Source: Pseudomonas citronellolis (GTDB lineage: Bacteria > Pseudomonadota > Gammaproteobacteria > Pseudomonadales > Pseudomonadaceae). Taken from it: DNA of 64,000 bases. The notes below the pieces were generated by a model that was not told the origin of the DNA, did no database searches, and saw only the letters and a list, made by a program, of their open reading frames with translations. The position numbers and the translations under genes were made by a program. The DNA lies in the NCBI RefSeq assembly GCF_900112375.1, contig NZ_FOLS01000011.1:117752-181751 (forward strand), written 5' to 3'. Shown one piece after another: positions 60,901 to 64,000 of this stretch (the first letter of the stretch is position 1; each line of letters opens with the position of its first letter).

Positions 60901-63435
60901 ACTCCGAACACACTCCGCCTACGAGTCGACCTTTCCCACGTTTGGGCTCAGTGTCCAGATTGCACAGCCCTCATGCCTCTCGCTTTAGGTGGGACGATCT
61001 GCCTCGCTTGCGGAGGCGAAGGAGTCAGACTAGTTGATCCCCTGGTGAGCAATTACGTGGCCGCCCGTAAGGGCTTCTGGCGCCTGCCGGTGCAAGAAGC
61101 TCTCGCTTCTGGCGCTCGGCTCTCCAACTTGAGCGTCGAAGAGCACACAGCCCAACTCTCAAATCGGGACCGCAGCAGCGTCCACGCTACCACCGAGCTT
61201 TATGAGCTTAGATTTCAAGACGTCCTTATCGAGGATTCCGACAGGCCGATTGACGTGCTCAGTTGTACCACCACCATGGAAGTTGGCGTCGACATCGGTT
61301 CTCTGGTCGCGGTAGCACTGAGGAACGTTCCCCCCCAACGTGAGAATTACCAGCAACGTGCCGGTCGTGCTGGCCGTCGCGGTGCTTCGGTCTCGACTGT
61401 CGTGACGTATTCCCAGACCGGGCCTCACGACAGCCACTATTTCCTGAACCCCGAGCACATCGTGGCTGGGTCGCCGCGTACACCCGAGGTTAAGGTGGAT
61501 AACCCCAAGATCGCTCGACGTCACGTGCACGCTTATTTGGTCCAGACCTTCTTTCACGAACTTATGGGGCAAAGGGGCTATGGTCCTGATGAAAAAACGT
61601 CAATGCTTGAAAAGTCGCTCGGGCCGACACGACAGTTTTTCCATGGGGCACGGGACACTGGTCTAAACCTAGAAGGATTTGGCGATTGGGTGTCACATCG
61701 CGTCCTAGCCGCCGAGGGTGATCTGAGGGCATCTATCGCAGCATGGCTTCCACCGTCCCTAGATACCGGCGGTCGACCGATCGAGGAGTGGCTCGCGGAG
61801 GTGGCAGAGGAGCTCCTGACGACTTTGCGTCGGCTCAGCGCAGATGTTCCATCACCTGCTGTTTCGGAGGACGACGGAGAGAATAAGGAAGTTGAGGACA
61901 ACGAAAACGCGGGACCGAATCTAGAGCAGGAAGAACTCCTGGAGTTTCTTTTCTTCCATGGCCTCCTACCGAGCTACGCGTTTCCCACAAGCCTCTGCAG
62001 TTTCTTGGTGGAAAAGCGCGAGAAGAATCTCAAAGGCATTTGGGAAGTTCGCACGGTTCAGCGGCCACAGCAGTCGATTTCTCAGGCATTAAGCGAGTAT
62101 GCCCCCGGGCGGCTGATCGTTATCGATAAGAAGACTTACCGTTCCGGAGGCGTGTTCGCTGACCTTCCAACTGGGGAGGTGAGTCGGGCCAGACCGCTTT
62201 TCGCAACTGCGAAAAAGCTCGTCCATTGCGAAGCATGCTCCTTTGTACGTGATCCCCATACGGCCCAGGGAAATGATAGTACTTGTCCTGTTTGTGGCGG
62301 AGCGTTGAAAGAGGAGACGATGATTCAGCCAGAAGTCTTTGGTCCCGAATGCGCCAAAGAACTTCCCGAGGACGACCGCGAGCAAGATATCACGTTCGCA
62401 ACGATGGCGCAGTTCCCGCAGCCCGTTGATCCGGAGGTATTCACCTTTAGGCCGTGTGGGCCAAATGCTAGTTTCACTCACGCGACCGACCGCAGGCTAG
62501 TAACCGTCAACCGAGGCAAAGAGGGTGGTCAGGCCAACGGGTTCTCGGTATGCGTCGAATGCGGAGCTGCCTCCGTCTTCGACCAGTTCTCGCCGGCTGG
62601 TGGGCCTCACGAACGCCCCTACCGCTACCTCGGCCCGCAGGGGACTCCACAGCTATGCTCTGGTGAGTTCCGACGTGTGCTTCTTGGTCATGACTTCACA
62701 ACTGATTTATTGCTGGTAAGGCTGAAAGTCGCCGCTCCGCTAGTGACCGACACCAGTGACATAGTGACACTACGAATGCTGGAGGATGCGCTTCACACGA
62801 TCGCAGAAGCCCTCCGGCTCGCTGCGAGCCGCCATAGGCAATTGGACCTTGATCCTGCTGAGTTTGGTTCCGGTTTCCGTGTTGTCCCCGTTCTTCAAAA
62901 CGAGGCTCGGATGTTGGACATATTCCTATACGATACACTCTCGGGGGGCGCAGGTTATGCTGAAGTGGCGGCGAGAAATCTTCCAGAGATCTTGGTGGAT
63001 ACTCTTATTCTGTTGGAGAGTTGCACCTGCGACACTTCATGCACTGAATGCCTAGACCACTTCCACAACCAGCACATCCAAGATCGACTCGACAGGAAGC
63101 TCGGCGCGGCGCTTTTACGCTACGGAATATTCGGTGAGGAGCCGCGTTGCTCCCCTCCAAATGTACAGGAGGTCACTCTGTCCCAGTTGTGCGCCAGTCT
63201 TGAGTTGGACGGCTTCCGGTGCTTGCCAGGTGGTATGCCTGAAGCCCCCATGCTTGTAGAGCATGGAGGGCATCGAATGGCCTTGGGGTCCTTCCCTGGA
63301 CTAATCGGTCGGCCGGAATTCGTTCATGCGGTCAATAACGCACAGAATGTCCATGGCTACTTAGCATTGAACGAGTACCTGCTCAGATCCAACCTGCCGG
63401 ATGCCCATCAGCGGGTTCGGAGCTTTTTCCGTTAG
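57901..63435 (+). CDS. druE: Druantia protein DruE, giant superfamily 2 helicase with DUF1998
   Basis: An 1,844-residue helicase. Motif Q/I: YEHQSEALV and ATGTGSGKTE (~residues 112-127); Ia: LYPMNALVNDQL (~160); II: DEAH in LVLDEAHMYRG (~345); III: TSASLGS (~382); V-VI: CTTTMEVGVDIGS and YQQRAGRAGRRG (~1,120-1,160). Cysteine clusters (CPDCTALM...CLACGG, ~1,018; CEACSF...CPVCGG, ~1,442) and a C-terminal DUF1998/MZB cluster with CTCDTSCTECLDHFHN (~1,708) complete the DruE plan. Translationally coupled to druD. It presumably unwinds or translocates nucleic acid to restrict phage. Confidence 0.93.
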   Translation: MTVMSKTVEATGVHEAARSLAESLRQYIEAQYHIRDEGLIKERHALLRRDATVAQVPYVEATPVYKVGDPYDSLPIPNAAVDALTQLAGMGVGLYPHPYEHQSEALVSFLGNEAADLVVATGTGSGKTESFLMPVIGKLAIEGEERPASAELPGCRAMLLYPMNALVNDQLARIRRMLGNPEAAKVLSKGRARPIRFGSYTGRTPYPGRRSSVRDERFIKPLFEEFYRKVAEKSAVRMELERIGRWPSKDLDAFYGRELAQTKTYVSGKKAGKQYIANNWGHRLVTQPGDRELMTRNEMQQRCPELLITNYSMLEYMLMRPIERGIFEQTRDWLKADPRNEFILVLDEAHMYRGAGGAEVALLIRRLCARLEIPRERMRCILTSASLGSGPTAVEDGERFARDLTGLPDGSSRRIRVIQGTPEPRSLPRPATREEAEALAEFDLGAFQNAANDLGAAQMAAMELAARLNWQVPTAGDHASFRDWLFENMTDFGPLETLIATVSGKAVRLDTLSEALFGESPPDTAARAADALLALGSYARRRSDGRVLIPTRLHLFHRGLPGLHACVDPECSQRLGGHAGPTILGRLHTKPLDRCYCTSKGRVYELLTHRDCGAAFVRGYVSSDMDFVWHQPSGPLSEGGTIELIPIEILVEENVHPRSRHKDMWLHVPTGKLFPICPSDTSGYRKVKVPDKVAAGQVEIAFDECPVCMRRTRSSKSEPSKVMDHVTKGEAPFTALVRTQMARQPASRTIDAKHPNGGRKVLIFSDGRQKAARLARDIPRDIELDVFRQAVALACARLEAISQEPRPNRNFYLAFLSILSEHDLLIFDGQDAKKIAAARAEFERDCEGDLRQALDDDFEPSETPPARYRIALLKLFCSNYYSLSGTTVGFVEPARAKLRKLKDDIKAAGIALGDEDVRALAVAWIDALLREFAFDPSLDSVLRCKAAGYFKPDWGSKGQFDRAFAEALARRPGWGKLAVEAIEAAFRSQLASEKDKVWFLTPNTLRLRVDLSHVWAQCPDCTALMPLALGGTICLACGGEGVRLVDPLVSNYVAARKGFWRLPVQEALASGARLSNLSVEEHTAQLSNRDRSSVHATTELYELRFQDVLIEDSDRPIDVLSCTTTMEVGVDIGSLVAVALRNVPPQRENYQQRAGRAGRRGASVSTVVTYSQTGPHDSHYFLNPEHIVAGSPRTPEVKVDNPKIARRHVHAYLVQTFFHELMGQRGYGPDEKTSMLEKSLGPTRQFFHGARDTGLNLEGFGDWVSHRVLAAEGDLRASIAAWLPPSLDTGGRPIEEWLAEVAEELLTTLRRLSADVPSPAVSEDDGENKEVEDNENAGPNLEQEELLEFLFFHGLLPSYAFPTSLCSFLVEKREKNLKGIWEVRTVQRPQQSISQALSEYAPGRLIVIDKKTYRSGGVFADLPTGEVSRARPLFATAKKLVHCEACSFVRDPHTAQGNDSTCPVCGGALKEETMIQPEVFGPECAKELPEDDREQDITFATMAQFPQPVDPEVFTFRPCGPNASFTHATDRRLVTVNRGKEGGQANGFSVCVECGAASVFDQFSPAGGPHERPYRYLGPQGTPQLCSGEFRRVLLGHDFTTDLLLVRLKVAAPLVTDTSDIVTLRMLEDALHTIAEALRLAASRHRQLDLDPAEFGSGFRVVPVLQNEARMLDIFLYDTLSGGAGYAEVAARNLPEILVDTLILLESCTCDTSCTECLDHFHNQHIQDRLDRKLGAALLRYGIFGEEPRCSPPNVQEVTLSQLCASLELDGFRCLPGGMPEAPMLVEHGGHRMALGSFPGLIGRPEFVHAVNNAQNVHGYLALNEYLLRSNLPDAHQRVRSFFR

Positions 63436-63663
63436 TCACCGGAGTCCGTGTCTTTGGGATATGTTCTAGGGACACGTCATCTGAACGGCGAGCCAGGCCA
63501 TTTACCTCGATTTAGTTAGTGAGCGACTCAATTGAATCAAGGGGTTTCAGGTAGGGTCGGGGAGTTATGCGAAACAAAATGGTATATCGCCAGTTGCGCC
63601 GTCCATTTATAGTCATGTGGCATAGAAGATGATCAGAATACATGGGGAAAACGACAATTCGCC

Positions 63664-64000
63664 GTAAGCGCCCGGTGAACACACCTTCCGAACTCCAGCA
63701 TTAAGGGCGATGGTGTCCGCGTATTTTTAAGCGGACGCGATAGCCCTTATCGCCGGGATTTCCATGCGCCAACGAAGCTCTTACCCCAAACCGTTCAAGG
63801 CCCAAGTCGTGCGGGAGTGCCTGCAACCCGGCGCGACCGTCTCCAGCGTGGCCATCAGTCATGGCATCAACGCCAACGTAATCCGCAAATGGTTACCGAT
63901 TTACCGTGACCAAGTCCCAGCACTGCCTGCATTCGTACCGCTGCCGCCGATTCCCAAGCGGCAAGCGGATGAAACGGTGGTGATCGCCTTGCCGCTGGGT
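63664..64000 (+). mobile_element. IS66-family insertion sequence, left end (partial)
   Basis: GTAAGCGCCCGGTGAACAC at 63,664 has the form of an IS66-family terminal inverted repeat and is followed at the usual distance by a tnpA-type ORF. The element runs out of the window, so the right end, target duplication and completeness are unseen. Confidence 0.8.
63764..64000 (+). CDS. tnpA: IS66 accessory protein TnpA (partial)
   Basis: The first 79 residues of an IS66 TnpA: RSSYPKPFKAQVVRECLQPG followed by a helix-turn-helix (VSSVAISHGINANVIRKWL) and a proline-rich linker. In IS66 elements TnpA is followed by TnpB and the DDE transposase TnpC. The C-terminus lies beyond the window. Confidence 0.88.
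   Translation, partial: MRQRSSYPKPFKAQVVRECLQPGATVSSVAISHGINANVIRKWLPIYRDQVPALPAFVPLPPIPKRQADETVVIALPLG

Overview
The window looks like a genomic island region of a Pseudomonas or close gammaproteobacterial relative. Most of it is GC-rich with Pseudomonas-like codon use, and the gene families (DUF932/YqaJ integrative-element genes, IS66, a YfjJ/Gp2-like protein) are common in pseudomonad islands. The species assignment is an inference; no rRNA, tRNA or core marker is present.

Layout. (1) About 1-21,900: a stress and carbon-metabolism module. It holds membrane-lipid enzymes (a fatty-acid-hydroxylase/methyltransferase fusion and a fatty acid desaturase), BON-domain, SYLF and CsbD proteins, three 48-residue lmo0937-like membrane proteins, several small hydrophilic proteins, a glucoamylase-like hydrolase, a flavin disulfide oxidoreductase, and pentose-phosphate genes (zwf, gnd, tkt, tal) with pgm and a HAD hydrolase. 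A 14-bp palindrome of the form GTRCG-N4-CGYAC recurs 13 times, almost only in its promoter regions. One Crp/Fnr regulator gene sits beside one copy, so this is probably a single regulon. (2) About 21,986-22,952: a MazG pyrophosphohydrolase followed by a DUF2075 gene that has lost its helicase part. (3) About 22,950-28,120: a decayed, partly AT-rich segment with a coiled-coil gene, a winged-helix-like gene, an AlpA-type regulator and a YagK/YfjJ (inovirus Gp2-like) gene. This resembles a satellite or small integrative element without an integrase. (4) 28,595-36,584: a 717-residue protein with a PD-(D/E)XK-like end, convergent with a three-gene operon of WYL regulator, putative nuclease/membrane protein and 1,067-residue propeller-ended protein. 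I could not assign this operon to a named system; it is the best candidate here for an undescribed defence system. (5) 36,760-41,325: small proteins, a lipoprotein esterase joined to an autotransporter, and a secreted protein. (6) 41,464-46,573: a block of integrative-element housekeeping genes (XRE regulator, metal-binding protein, YqaJ recombinase, DUF932). (7) About 46,776-47,431: two broken genes joined together. (8) 47,665-51,301: a three-component ABC (ABC-3C) conflict system. (9) 52,037-63,435: a complete-looking type I Druantia anti-phage operon, druABCDE. (10) From 63,664 to the end: the left end of an IS66-family element.

How it fits together. Region 1 would feed glucose units through glucose-6-phosphate into the oxidative pentose-phosphate route to make NADPH, alongside envelope and lipid protection genes, under one stress regulator. 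Regions 2-9 form a layered defence island: two recognisable systems (ABC-3C, Druantia I), a remnant (MazG/DUF2075), a broken AAA ATPase and at least one unassigned candidate, interleaved with pieces of mobile elements. Assignments rest on reading motifs and gene order by eye; no database search was possible.
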